A stretch of DNA of 64,000 nucleotides, from the NCBI RefSeq assembly GCF_030247195.1, contig NC_080671.1, positions 426,932,539-426,996,538 on the forward strand, in the 5' to 3' direction. Positions within the stretch are counted from its first letter, which is position 1, and each line of letters begins with the position of its first letter. The notes beneath the pieces were generated by a model that was given only the letters and a program-made list of their open reading frames with translations, searched no databases and had not been told where the DNA came from. Positions 46,616 to 58,155 of this stretch are shown in pieces. The translations under genes were made by a program, and so were the position numbers. This stretch comes from Topomyia yanbarensis (taxonomy: Eukaryota > Arthropoda > Insecta > Diptera > Culicidae).

Positions 46616-47359
46616 TGGCACCGTACTGGCGGTTGTTTAAAACGGTATGCATTGATGGAAATGGTGAAGCGAAAGTCGCAGCGCGACTAAAATATTCGCC
46701 AATTTTAAGTCATTTAAATAAAACGAAAGAAATATATTATAATTTAACTCGAAATAGAACCTTATCGACTCAACAAAAGTAGGTTTCAAAGCAATTGTTT
46801 AAACACGCCATAAACAATTTATTTAAAAAAAATGCAGATCATATGCAGGGTTTCGCACTGTCTAAGTAGTTCTTTTTTTCTTTCATATATGTGCGGAAAA
46901 ACTGTGCATACTTTTAATATGATGACAAACGATGTAAAATGTTTGAAATATTCATAAAATATAACGCTGTTTTTTTCATTTCATATAATCCACGTTTATT
47001 TCCAAACACATAAAATATGTGCACGTTCCGTTGGCATCAAATAACTCAATTGATGTTTGACAACTCGGTTGTCAACGACTACTCGGCAAAATGAATATTT
47101 TGCCCGACCATGTCCGTGAAGAGAGTAAACGTGCGATATTTCGATTATTGTATCGATTTTGTGGGCTGTTTTCGGCAAATTTAAGACAGTGCAAGCAATA
47201 AAATTGAAAGAGATATTTTAGAGCGAATCAGTCATAAACATAACACAGAAAACTAGGACTAGGCAATCTCATATGAACATGATCGAAAGGAAATGTGAGG
47301 AATCCGTTGCCTTCTGCTGGTAGGAGTCGGGGTTTCCACCCAAGTTTACCGCATGGTCA
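46616..47359. other. AT-rich spacer, nothing recognised
   Basis: No gene supported. The 63-codon frame at 46591-46782 starts inside the MITE end and has no motif. Confidence 0.35.
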
Positions 47360-48480
47360 TTGATAGAACATAACTCATCATCATGGTTTACAACCGATTC
47401 CGCGAATTATATTGCACACTACATTTTCTATGTCACCGTGGTCGTGTCCTGCACACAACACTTTATTTATTTTACTATGGAATCCTTAAACTATAAACAA
47501 ACAACGCTGCGCACATACACCGGTCAGATCCCTACGTGCCTACGTTCTGCAATTTGACGTCCCACTACTTGAAATCATGCGCTAAGCCAGCCAAAGATTT
47601 TTTTACTATAATCAACACTAACTAATAGCTATCGACACGCTGTGGGGCAGGAAGCTACTTTCTATGCACAGAACCGCTTGAGCTCTGGGAACCGATTCTA
47701 CCTTTGATAGGAGCGTTCTAGCGAAAACATTCTTTTGCGTAGTGTTTATTTTGATGTTTGCAATATGTGTTCCAAAAACAGTTATGCTCCAAAATACATG
47801 TAGATGGCGCTGTATAGCAGTACATGACAAATACTTACAAACATAAATTTTGACGGTTATACCATTATATCAGATAGAAGAAACTGTCTTATCGTTTTCT
47901 TTAACAAAGTTGTTTCGGCGTATTATCTGACGACACCTATATTTCTTAACTTGTGTAGGTTGCGCACATAGGAAAAATTATGCTACTTTCGACGAGGAAA
48001 GTCTCTTGTGCTCAGAGTATGCATCATGGAAGTTTGGTGTATTCGGTAAAGCATAGAGGAAAAATGGAGCTTTGTTGTCCTCCTTCCGGTTTTAATCTAG
48101 ATAAATTTAATCTAATCTAGGTCAGTTCTATGTTTTGACAGAAGCTGTCTAGACAGATGCCTTTTTCTGTAAAGGTGTTTGTTTTGGTATTTTCGGCACA
48201 CGATCTAAGAAGATGAGTTCTCCAAAATGTATGTAGATCGCGTTACCCGCTGCTAAACCACAGCCACCTAATCAATAATGGTTGCGCCTAATATCTCGAA
48301 ACTAACAACCAGCATATCCAGTGAAGCAGTGATCTCGACTGCGCCTAGTACCTCGAAACCAATAGCCAATACCGTAAACGAAAAACTAACGCAACAGGCT
48401 GACATGGATGAAATCCATTTGCAACTATACTTGGAGAAGCATTTCCCCAGACATTTCGGACGGGGTGCAGCGCTCTAAAA
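47360..48480 (+). pseudogene. decayed retroelement-like coding remnant
   Basis: The segment at 47460-47557 encodes YKQTTLRTYTGQIP, similar in layout to FKQTTLVIYPGQIP at 51165-51215. Downstream, 48278-48478 encodes SSEAVISTAPSTSKPIAN, echoed in another frame at 51300-51380. The shared order indicates two damaged copies of one element. A '(L)RTYTG' phrase is seen near the protease/RT junction of some Ty3/gypsy elements, but that assignment is weak. Confidence 0.35.
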
Positions 48481-48546
48481 TCCAAACAAAAAATACGGTT
48501 CAATTTTTTTCTTGGCTTCCGTTGACGTTTTCGTGCAAACGATTTT

Positions 48547-49569
48547 TGCCTTTCTCATATAGAAAGGTTATGCAATCACTCTGAAAAATGTCAACCTAAT
48601 ACCGGCCCGGAGGGCCGAGTGTCATATCCCATTCGACTCTGTTCGTCGAGATTGGAAAAAGTCTGTATGTGTGTATGTGTGTGTATGTATGTGCGTATGT
48701 GTCACATAATGTCACTCATTTTTCTCCGAGATGGCTGGACCGATTTGTTAAACTTAGTCTCAAATGAAAGGTGCAACCTTCCCATCGGCTGCTATTGAAT
48801 TTTGGATCGATCGGAATTCTGGTTCCGGAATTACGGGTTTAAGAGTGCGGCCACACAGAAATTTCTCAATTTAAAAATAGAATTTTTATTTTTGATGCTA
48901 AATGTCTTCAAGCTGCATGAAACGTCGAGATTTGATGCAAACTCGAAAAAAAATTTGACGACTATTCACTTTTTTGGATTTTGGCACATTTTTGCCTTTC
49001 TCATACAGAAAGGTTATGCAATCACTCTGAAAAACGTCAACCTAATCCGGGCCAATTTTTTTTTGACTCGCATAAGGTTTCTGGATTTTAATAGGGGGCG
49101 TAGTTGATGGTTTAAGGAGAGGGGTTACACCCCCCTCTACCGTTCACTCCCCTCCCTTAAAAATCTCCTTAAATCACCCCTCAGTCCTCATACCCCTCTC
49201 CTTCAACCCCATCATCTTTAAACCACCACTATAACACAAAGCATACCAATTTAAGCTGGGGAGTCGTTCGTTCATGGAACTTTAGCCCTCCTCACATACC
49301 CACCCCCGCATGACAAAATGAGTTAACAAGCAGATAACATTGATCTAATACTGATTAGGCTAATAAAGTACGATATTTTTTGTTTGAAGTGTTTCACCGT
49401 CGACACGTAGCTCATCAAGTTCGTGGCTGGCAAGCCATTGTGTATAAATGCAATGTGTACTAAGAATGTAATGGACATTTCCACAACTATGTTGAACATA
49501 AAAAGCCTCCGTGCTATGGTTGAGAGAAATGAGAAAGGCACAATTGCACCGTTACGTAGATTAAAACAG
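48547..49569 (+). repeat. 'GCCTTTCTC' family repeat, copy E (two heads)
   Basis: The first head is at 48547 (TGCCTTTCTCATATAGAAAG), with GGCCCGGAGGGCCGAGTGTC and a GTAT microsatellite near 48665. The second head is at about 48993, and the tail (GAGAAAGGCACAATTGCACC, GATTAAAACAG) ends at 49569. The stretch between heads aligns with that in copy B. It contains a C-rich non-coding insert near 49110-49310. T-rich sequence flanks both ends. Confidence 0.75.
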
Positions 49570-49769
49570 GTTTTTTTTTCTAAATTGTTACCTAATATTA
49601 AACGAGATTAAATCAGTTGTAGCATTGTAGCGTCGTATTTATTCGTGAAAAAGGACGATCAGGACTTCGACTATCACCCTCTTCTTTGTATTGTGGTTTT
49701 CTCAATATAATGCATAAAATATTCGTTTCTTAAACTTGACGGCAAAATAAATTAGTGTGAAAGGAATAA

Positions 49770-50000
49770 TTATGTAACTTAATTTGCGTCTCATCAGAAT
49801 CCGACACTAACTTAGTGACAGGAGTAAGCTAGCACCGGATGGACGCTAGATCCAAAAAAACGGAGAAACAATTTGTGTTCCTGAGCAAACCCCTAGTCAA
49901 GCATGATGTCCCGCAAGAAAAGAAGTTCATTTTAAGCTGATGAGAGCTAATAAAATCGAAGCATTTGGTTTGGCTCAGTAAGCCAATGCAAGATGCACTA
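49770..50000 (-). repeat. dispersed repeat gamma, copy 3
   Basis: The reverse complement matches 31690-31920: GGGACATCATGCTTGACTAG, GTTTGCTCAGGAACACAA and CACTAAGTTAGTGTCGGATT. It continues directly into the foldback at 50001. Confidence 0.65.
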
Positions 50001-50390
50001 TGCTACATATATTTCTAGTGGAGAACAATTTAGGTAAACACTATTTTTCTCCATTAAGGAGAAAATTGTTTAAAACTACCTTTGCGCGTGAAGAGCACAA
50101 ACGAATAACTAAATTAGTTATGGGATTTGCGTTTGACTTCGTCTCATCAGAATCCGACACTAATTTAGTGACGGAACACAAATCGTGTCTCCGTTTTTTG
50201 GAGCTAGCTTAGTCCTGTCATTAAGTTAGTGTCAGATTCTAATGAGACGAAATCGAAACGCATATCTCATAACTAATTTCGTTATAGGTTTTGCGCTCTT
50301 CACACGCAAAGATGGTTTTAAACAATTTTCTAATTAATGGAGAAAAATAGATTTTACCTAAATTGTTCTCCTCTAAAGAGAAATATAGCA
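50001..50390. repeat. 390-bp foldback (palindromic) element
   Basis: The left arm (TGCTACATATATTTCT.., GAGAACAATTTAGGTAAA.., CGTCTCATCAGAATCCGACA..) is mirrored by the right arm (..TGTCAGATTCTAATGAGACG.., TTTACCTAAATTGTTCTCCT.., AGAAATATAGCA). Arms are about 175 bp with a loop of about 40 bp near 50180-50210. Inner arm sequence matches the gamma repeat family. The 70-codon frame here is spurious. Confidence 0.8.
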
Positions 50391-50809
50391 TTTTGTAACT
50401 TGCTGGTGTCAGAAACTTCCTGCAATGAACCTACGTGTTAACAATTGTTTATATGGAGAAAAAATCAAAACATAAATTTTGACCATTAAATTCGCAATGT
50501 TCATTTAAAAAAACATTGCGAAAATCATCTCAAAGTTATCGCAGTAACGTATTGAAGCTGCGAGACTATTTTTACAAAATTTGAAAAAAAAATCGATTTG
50601 CACTTTTAAGCGTTAAAACGCCTGCCTACGAATATAAATATATCGCCCGACGCCCGTGTAAATATTCAGACGAATAGTATATGGTGCAAAGTTACTCAAA
50701 GTTAACTGCTATATAAGATTGCAAAAGAGTGAATATTTTTTATAAGTGAATTAATAAAATCTTAAAGTAGGAGTACCATCTTAAGAGAAGTTAATAGTCT
50801 GATGCATTT
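50391..50809. other. AT-rich spacer, nothing recognised
   Basis: No gene or further repeat recognised. Confidence 0.35.
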
Positions 50810-50996
50810 TAGGAACCATTCATAAATTACGTAACGCAAAAATTGTCCAAAATTGACTCCCCTCTCCCCTTTTTTCTGTTAAAACATGTTACGTAAAGTT
50901 CTAGTTTACAACCCCCCCCCCATATGTCAACACATGTCACAATTTGCCGCACTCCCTTCCTCCTAAAAGCGTTACGTAATTTATGAATGGTCCCTT
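50810..50996. mobile_element. 187-bp MITE with ATTACGTAACGC ends
   Basis: AGGAACCATTCATAAATTAC then GTAACGC at the left mirrors GCGTTACGTAATTTATGAAT then GGTCCCTT at the right. The interior has C-rich runs (CCCCCCCCC near 50920). No coding capacity; the target duplication is uncertain. Confidence 0.7.
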
Positions 50997-51089
50997 ACCA
51001 AATTTCATGAAATATATCTGAAGACTCCCGAGCACAATAACTTTATATTGTATGCCAGCAAATACTTTCAACCGACTTTTTTGGGTATG

Positions 51090-51486
51090 AGATCACTGTG
51101 TGTGGTTTGTTTTGTGAGCAATTTCGTACGACCAAACCTTTTCTTTTGACTCCGGATTCCATAACCTTTAAACAAACAACACTGGTCATATACCCCGGTC
51201 AGATCCCTATGGGCAATCAATCAAAACTAACAAACAGCCTCCGCTACCTGCAGCTAAACGACACACACCCGCACAATCAATAATTACTGCGCCTATTATC
51301 CCGAAACCAACAGCCAGCATACCCAGCGAAGCTGTGATCATGGCTGCGACCAATACCTCAAAACCAATAGCAAATGTTTCCCCGACGCGAAAAATCCACA
51401 CACAACAGTATGTAGCGCATACAAGATTTGGACAGTCGGAGAACTATTTCTTGTATCAAACTCGATGATCTGAAAGATGAGCTCTA
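51090..51486 (+). pseudogene. second decayed copy of the retroelement-like remnant
   Basis: It matches 47440-48400 in shortened form: AACAAACAACACTGGTCATA with CCCCGGTCAGATCCCTAT, then the KPIAN-type coding echo. Multiple stops and frameshifts. It ends where the dead mariner element begins. Confidence 0.35.
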
Positions 51487-53172
51487 AAGGGTGTCCCACA
51501 TCAAATTTCATCACGGAAAAACACACTGTAGAAAGTAACTTGAAAGTATTTTATCTTGAAAATTTGGTAAAAGTAGTTTAGAGTGTATTGTTTATACTGT
51601 ATTTTTATCACAGTCAGTTTTTCGAAAATTGGAATAAATGGCGTCTTCCGAAAAGCAACGTCGCGAATTGATTTTGCGCAAGCACCTGGAAAATCCTACA
51701 CTCTCTCGTCATCGGAAAACAACTCGAAATCGGGCAGTCAACGGTAAGTCTTGCGATTAAACGTTACTACCAAACTCTGAGCATACAACGGAAGGCGAAA
51801 TGCGGTCAGAATGGATGTTTTTTGCCTTTCTCATATAAAGAAAGGCTATGCAATCACTGTAAAAATCGACTTTTTAACCGAGGCCCGGAGGGCCGAGTGT
51901 CATACACCATTCGATTCAGTTCGTCGAGATCGGCAAATGTCTGTGTGTGTATGTATGTGTGTGTGTATGTGTGTGTATGTGTGTGTGTGTCATTTAAACT
52001 CACACAATTTTCTCAGAGATGGCTGAACCGATTTTCGTAAACTTAGTTTCATCTGAAAGGTATAACGCTCCCATAAGCTGCTATTGAATTTTTAGTTGAT
52101 CCGACTTCCGGTTCCGGAGTTACGGGTTGAAGAGTACGGTCACACAGCAAATTCCCATATAAACTGGTACCACCATGATGTTCAAATGATGTAAAACATA
52201 CTAAAATAGATGTAACATTACTCTATTTTGCGGGTCTGGATCACTAATGATCAATCAAAGCAGCTTTGACCACATTGGCCACCTATGACGGTTCATAACG
52301 TCCCCGGGGAACCCGCCAAGTTCCTAAGCTAATATCACACCCATTCCCCAAACGAATTCTCTACCGATTTTTACAAACTTGATTTCAAATGAAAGATACA
52401 GTAATACCATTGACTGCTGCTGAATTTCATTCGGTTCTGACTCTTGCTTCCGGAGTTACAGGGGTGTTAGTAAGGATACACTGGAATTTCCCATATAAAT
52501 CGGTACAATCGTAATACCTCAGAGGCTAAAAAACTATTGAAATGGTCACCAAATTACTTCTAATCGTAGATCTAGATCACTGATTGCCAATCAAACATTC
52601 TTTGAATATATTGTCCACTATCGACGATTCCGGAAGTCCGGAATTCCGGGCATATTCCACAATTAAAGTCACATCGGTTCATCGGTGATGACTGAACCGA
52701 TTTTCTCAAACCAAGTCTCAAATGGAAGGCAAAATATGCAGTTGAGTATTGCGTCGCCCCCCCCCCCGTCTTGCCCTTACACCTCCCTCCTTCATCACTC
52801 CCCTCCTCTTTGACCACCCTCACGCCCGCATTTCCTTCATCCATCCCGTATACCGAAATAAGATGAAGGATTTCTGACGCATCCTCCACTCCCACTCTAC
52901 TAACCCCCCATTCCCTACACGTTCAAACCCATTCCACCAACCTTTCCAAATTATAATCACATGAAGATAACATTGAACTCATGCTTATTAAGCTAATTAA
53001 ATATTATTCTTTTGCCTTTCTCGTATAGAAAGGTTATGCAATTGCTCCAAAAGCCGACTTTCTAACGGAGGCCCGGAGGGCCGAGTCTCATATAACATTA
53101 GTCGAGTTTGCCGAGATCGCAAAATATCTATGTATGTGTATGTGTATGTATGTGTGTATGTATGTATGTATG

Positions 53173-53205
<33 letters not shown>

Positions 53206-54700
53206 GTGTGTATGTGCGGATTTGTTAACAAAATGTCCACATCGGTTTCTTGGAGATGGCTGAACCGATTTTTACAAACTAAGATTCAAATGAAAGGTAT
53301 AATATTTCCATAGGTTGCTATTGAATTTCATTTTCAACCGACATCTTGTTCCGGATTACGAGTTGAAGAGTATGGTTACAAAACAAAATTTGTTGATTTG
53401 TCCACATCGGTTTCTCGGAATTTTCTGAACCGATTTTGACAAACTTGATTTTAAATGAAAGGTCGATCAGCTGCTGTTGAATTTTGTGTGGATCCGAGTT
53501 CTGGTTCCTGAATTACAGGGTGATACGTACGATCACGCAGCAAATCCCGATTCTAACGAATTCTGCGATGAATGTATTTTTTTTTCCAAAATGTAAACAG
53601 AACTGTTGAATTTGTAGATCTAGGTCACCAACAGTCATTCAAAGTCTCTTTGGCCACACTGGCCACCATCGACGGATCCGGAAGCATCCAAATTCAGAAT
53701 AACGGTTATATTGGTTTCTCGAAAATAGCTAGACCGATTTGATCAACTTAGTTTCAAATTAAAGGTGTTGCGTCCCCGGAAACTGATATTAAATTCCATC
53801 TCCATCCGACTTCCGGCTCCGGAGTTACGGGTTGTGAAGTGCGATCACATAGAAAACTCCGATTCAAACCGATACCGCGATGAATGCAAAAAGGTGCTCT
53901 TATATATACTTACCAAGTGTAATAAGAATGAAAGACATTTCCATAATGTTATATTGTACGAACCAGCTATTATATCATAGTTTGGAGAAATGAGAAAGGC
54001 ACAATTGCACCTCTAGGTGGATTAAAACAGGTTTTTGTGATCAGTATCACAAGCGTGTAGTGAAAGCGTTGAAGTCGAATCCCAATGCGTCGGTCAGGGA
54101 TGTGGCAAAAAAGTTGGATCTGTCTTAGTCTTTTGTTCAGTGAGCCAAGGACCCGATGAGATTACATACGTACAAAGTGCAGAAGGCTCCAAATCGTGAC
54201 GAACGTCAAAATATGGTGAGAAAGTCACTGGCCCGGAAACTGTACACCCAAATGCTGACGAAGCCATCATGGATGATGACGTCAAGGCAGACTTCCGGCA
54301 GCTTCCTCACCACCCAACACAAGTTTGATGTTCCGGAGGAAGTAAGGAAGTAGAAACTTTGAAATTTTACCAATAAATGCATGGTTTGGCAAACTATCTG
54401 CTCATGTGGCAAACGAAGTGCGCCGTTCGCGACTACTGGGACTATAAACGAGGAGATCTACCTTAAGGGGTATCTACAGAAGTGTCTGCTTTCTCTGTTA
54501 AAGCAACACGAGGGCCCTACGATCTTCTGGCCGGATCTAGCTTCGTGCCACTATTCAAATGTTGTCCTGGAGTGGTACAATGCCAGCGGGGTCACTTTCG
54601 TATCCAAGGATGATTGCAGTGCGGAAATTATTAAATTATTCGGCATTATGGACTGGATAATACGAACTTCCAATGCTATTGATCCTCTTGAATGGTTGTA
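51487..54700 (+). pseudogene. dead ITmD37E-like mariner transposase, split by a 2.2-kb insertion
   Basis: The 5' TIR-like end AAGGGTGTCCCACATC follows a TA at 51485. The N-terminal part starts at ATG 51638 (MASSEKQRRELILRKHLENP) with a frameshift before an HTH segment (QLEIGQSTVSLAIKRYY) ending at about 51816. The C-terminal part resumes at 54037 (KRVVKALKSNPNASVRDVAK), with stops and a frameshift. It continues to MVWQTICSCGKRSAPF (54381) and the second catalytic Asp in FWPDLASCHYS (54530). The region that should carry the catalytic Glu is scrambled (KDDCSAEIIKLF). No 3' TIR was found. The insertion is 51823-54030. Confidence 0.85.
51823..54030 (+). repeat. 'GCCTTTCTC' family repeat, copy D (two heads) inserted in a transposase
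   Basis: It begins TGCCTTTCTCATATAAAGAA and ends GGTGGATTAAAACAG. GTTTTT is present just outside both ends (51817-51822 and 54031-54036), consistent with a 6-bp target duplication. Flanking transposase codons can be followed across the site. A second head lies at about 53014, with its own GGCCCGGAGGGCCGAGTCTC module and a (GTAT)n microsatellite at 53130-53217. Multiple GGTTCCGGAGTTACGGGTTG-like blocks and ATGGCTGAACCGATTTT blocks repeat inside. It has no coding capacity. Confidence 0.85.
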
Positions 54701-54814
54701 ACTAACTATTCTGCCAATTTTAAAGCAGTTGACTGCTAAATGGCTCATCCGCGCAGGGATCGTACCCTTCGTTCAATAATTCATCGAACAAGGTCACGGA
54801 TTTGATCACTGTTT

Positions 54815-55725
54815 TACAGTGGATTTCCAGAAGTATCATCTCAAAAATCTATTCTTTCAAAATTTTATAAGACAGTTTGAGATTCAAATACATCAAATTT
54901 TATCTTGCTGATTCGAAAAAACCCATTCGAAAAAGGAGCTTTTGGAAATCATAAATTGATATTACTTGCATAGAATTAACCATCCCTCGATAACATGCAT
55001 TGAAGTCGTTGATTGTCAAGTAAAAACCAAAGGCAAAAACCTTGGCTTACAGTGATATTTCCCCTGAAATCGTCGGTTTCACGATATTGTAGAAAACCCT
55101 GCCCGAACCGCGGTTGATTTTCAGAGACTTCAACTCTCATGGTTCAGCATGGGGTTGCCTTTGTGACGATAACCGATCTACCTAAGAAATGCTACGGATT
55201 TCTCCCTCGTCGGAGCGTCCAAGCACTTATAATTTATCTTTATGCTCGACTTTGCTACAGTTTTATTACACGTTGAAGGTGATCCCTGATCACCAATGGC
55301 TCGGAATTAATCTATCACACGAAACATCGATTAAAATAACTCCGCGATATCCGAATCTATCGATTCGATACAGATACTTCTTCTGAAATTAGAGTACAAG
55401 TTATTGTCCGACTGGATCCTCGATTCCGCGATTTAAGACGCGGCGAAGGCCGCCGAGTACAGGGTCTTCCACAACTCGTATCGCCCGATTGAAATGCTGT
55501 CCTTTAGATGGAAAGTGTTCGAGCTTGTTGCGCCTTGTAGCTTTGTTGTACATTAAGGGGGCTTTTGATTCAGTTTCTATCAACATTTTCTCTGAGAATC
55601 CCTTGATGGAAATGGAAAACACTTGCGAATTTAGTTTTCGTTCTTGCGTCCCTATGTATAATATGTTAAGTAGCGATGACCAACACTTGGAAATTTTATC
55701 CAATAAACCCAGTAAAATTGCTTAA
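54815..55725 (+). pseudogene. non-LTR retrotransposon fragment (endonuclease and partial RT)
   Basis: An endonuclease start-like LQWISRSIISKI (54815) is followed, after stops and a frameshift, by PEPRLIFRDFNSHGSAWGCL (about 55095) and YNLSLCSTLLQF (about 55220), matching the GDFNxHG and LDLSLCS signatures of such endonucleases. An RT remnant follows: an NSYRPIEMLS-type frame near 55460 and IKGAFDSVSI (about 55560), the motif-A aspartate region. The YADD region is absent. It is likely in the I/Jockey/LOA group, not further placed. Confidence 0.7.
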
Positions 55726-57458
55726 ATCAAGATAGTTAAAGCAAGTTGAGATTTCAATTTTAAACATTAATTTATTTTAGTCATTTTATGCATTATACAT
55801 AAAAATAACGTTCAGTGCGAATATCTGTGTTCGACTGCATCAGAAATAAATAGCTGAACTAAAATAATGTTTGACAAATTTAAATTCAGCCTAACAACAA
55901 TTGACGAAAGCATTTTCAGTCCACTATTACAACGGTTATCCCATTGAGAATAGTTACAGGCCAGCTGCAGCGACCGAGGGGGCCAGATGAAAAATTACTT
56001 TCGATTTGGGTATATTTTTATCTTAATTTAGGTTGTATAAATAGCTTAAAATACATATGGTGCAGTGCACTTTTCGGTAGTGCCTCGCTATGGCAAACAC
56101 TTGATCTACACATATCTTCGATTGATGCGATTTTGTGTCTGAAAATTATTTACCCGCACATTGCAACTCACTACTCGCAAACATCTATCTCTCTCTTCTC
56201 ACCGGTCATGCTCGTTGCGGCTACCGAAATGAACGATGATAATTATCTGATGCCCTCCAAGTGAGAGAAAATTAGCTGTTGCTCTGCCGCCGATTAGGAA
56301 GCAATTCAGCAGGTCTTGCCGTTTGAAAGGTTTAATTTTTAGCGCAGTGACTTACAACACAACGCAATCGATTCGTTCACTTTCTAGCCGGCCGTAGTTG
56401 CTGCATTCATGAAACAAATTGAACTTAGTTCGACTCAAGGTCTTCAGAGGTGGATCGATGAAAAAGGGTGAAAATTGGTTGCACAATTAGGTGTTGCCTT
56501 TTGTAATGGTCTAACAATTGAGGTCTGATTATAGTGTTATTAATACTTTTTGATGGGTATAGCTTGAATTTAAATATCTATACGCCATTGTCGAACTGAA
56601 AGATGAGTTCAAGATTTCGACGTTTCTATCTTTGTTGCTGTTGCTTTGAATGTTAGGGTTCATCTTTTCTGTTACCATGCGCGTGCGGAAGTTGGAGTTT
56701 CTAACTAAAAATATACATAAACCGTGATACCATAGAAAAACCTTGACCAAGTGATCAAATTTTAGTGAAAATTGGTTTGATTGACATATTAAAATAGATA
56801 GATTTTTAAACTGTGAGCTATGTTGGATCATCTAATCGATTGAACAATCTGAAGTCGGTTTTGATGTCCTCAAAGGGATACATTGACCACTTCGGACAAA
56901 GAATGGTTTTAAAAATACCATTATGCTTTTCACCCATAAATTCAGGTGTTGGCGATAACCTTTTCAATTTACCAACCAAACCTAATGCTAATTATATCGC
57001 AGAAAATTGGCATAATTATAGCTTAGCCATAAACAAACTGTGAATTTGAATCCTTTTAATACATTTGTTGGCACTTTGGATCCACATCCTACTGGTACAG
57101 GACTTACATCCGAAATTCTCAAAAAAACTGAACGACATATCAAACATTACAAATTTTCATGGAAAATATTGGGTGGTTCGAAATAGACGAATACTTACAA
57201 CAGGAGGAAGTTCAGACGACCCTTCCTCCACGCACTGCACACAAGTCCGTGACGACATGTGAATGCTTGCTGCTGTGACAAATTGAATTAGAGCTTCCAT
57301 GATTCAAGCGGAGGTGCTTCCGGGTATCCGATGGAAAAATCATTGGCGAAATCTATCCAATATTTGCTGGTGGAAATTAAGACTCTTAACAACAAGCCCA
57401 AAAAAGTTACGCGGAGCACCAAGCCTCAAAATAATAATAGATCTAAATACTTTTTTAC
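55726..57458. other. AT-rich spacer, nothing recognised
   Basis: Frames at 55944-56264 and 56529-56831 have no recognised domain and are not supported as genes. Confidence 0.3.
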
Positions 57459-57660
57459 ATTTTAACGACATTCAATTAGCTAGAGATTACTGGGTAGAGA
57501 AAGTTATGAAAATTAGAGCCATAGTACTCAAGTGAGAGCAAGGATGGGAAGTAAACAGATCGCAAAACTAGAAGTGGCAGGGTCATTAGAACAGGCCTAA
57601 TATCATACGGGTTTAATCTTTGTCTTCTGTTAATGAGGGTTACGGCGTATTGAGTTAGCA
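57459..57660 (+). repeat. dispersed repeat beta, copy 3
   Basis: ACGACATTCAATTAGCTAGA through GAGCAAGGATGGGAAGTAAA and GGGTCATTAGAACAGGCC matches 22078-22280 and the left part of 6535-6735. Confidence 0.65.
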
Positions 57661-57816
57661 GAGAGTAGCCTTTGCGTTTGTGATGATGGGTGTCACAACA
57701 TCGAGCACGTTGTTTGGCTATGCGCCAGGCATTGTGACACCAGGTCTCAGCGATCTTTGACACAATTCGCTCTGTCAATCGTGGATTCTGCTAGACAGTA
57801 TTCGAAATTTAGTACA

Positions 57817-58155
57817 TTAGCCAAGTCTATCCAACTTTGCCACTGAAATTGCGAGATTAATCTTGTCGAAAGTAACTAACAGGTCCGTATTGACTACGTC
57901 AGTTTGAAGGCCGTCAAACATGGCATCTGTCACATAGGTCGTGAACGACAGAAGATTCGTAAGCGTTGTAGATGTTGAACGTTTCATCATAAATCCAGGT
58001 TGAGTCTCGATGGTGTACTGTTTGCAGTGATGGAATATGGGTTCCAACACAACCATTTCAAACAGCTTAAGATCTGTGCTTAGCGTAGTAATTCTTTTTC
58101 ATCTCCTTTTTTGTAAACTGTAAACATGAAGGAGGATTACCAGAGGCTGGGAAAT
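57817..58155 (-). pseudogene. non-LTR reverse transcriptase fragment, Jockey-like
   Basis: The minus strand encodes VYKKGDEK near 58110, then, after a frame break, ITTLSTDLKLFEMVVLEPIF, GFMMKRSTSTTLTNLLSF and VVNTDLLVTFDKINLAIS, ending KLDRLG. These match the order of RT motifs in Jockey-type elements: the KKGDxxxxxNYRGIT-type block, the GFxxxRST block and motif A DxxxAFD (here DLLVTFD). No catalytic FADD region follows. The adjacent minus frame 57476-57778 may be more distal sequence but was not recognised. Confidence 0.65.

Noticed and set aside
53130..53217. (GTAT)n run considered as a CRISPR or functional array
   Set aside because: A plain microsatellite inside the repeat family, with variable GT/GTAT register.
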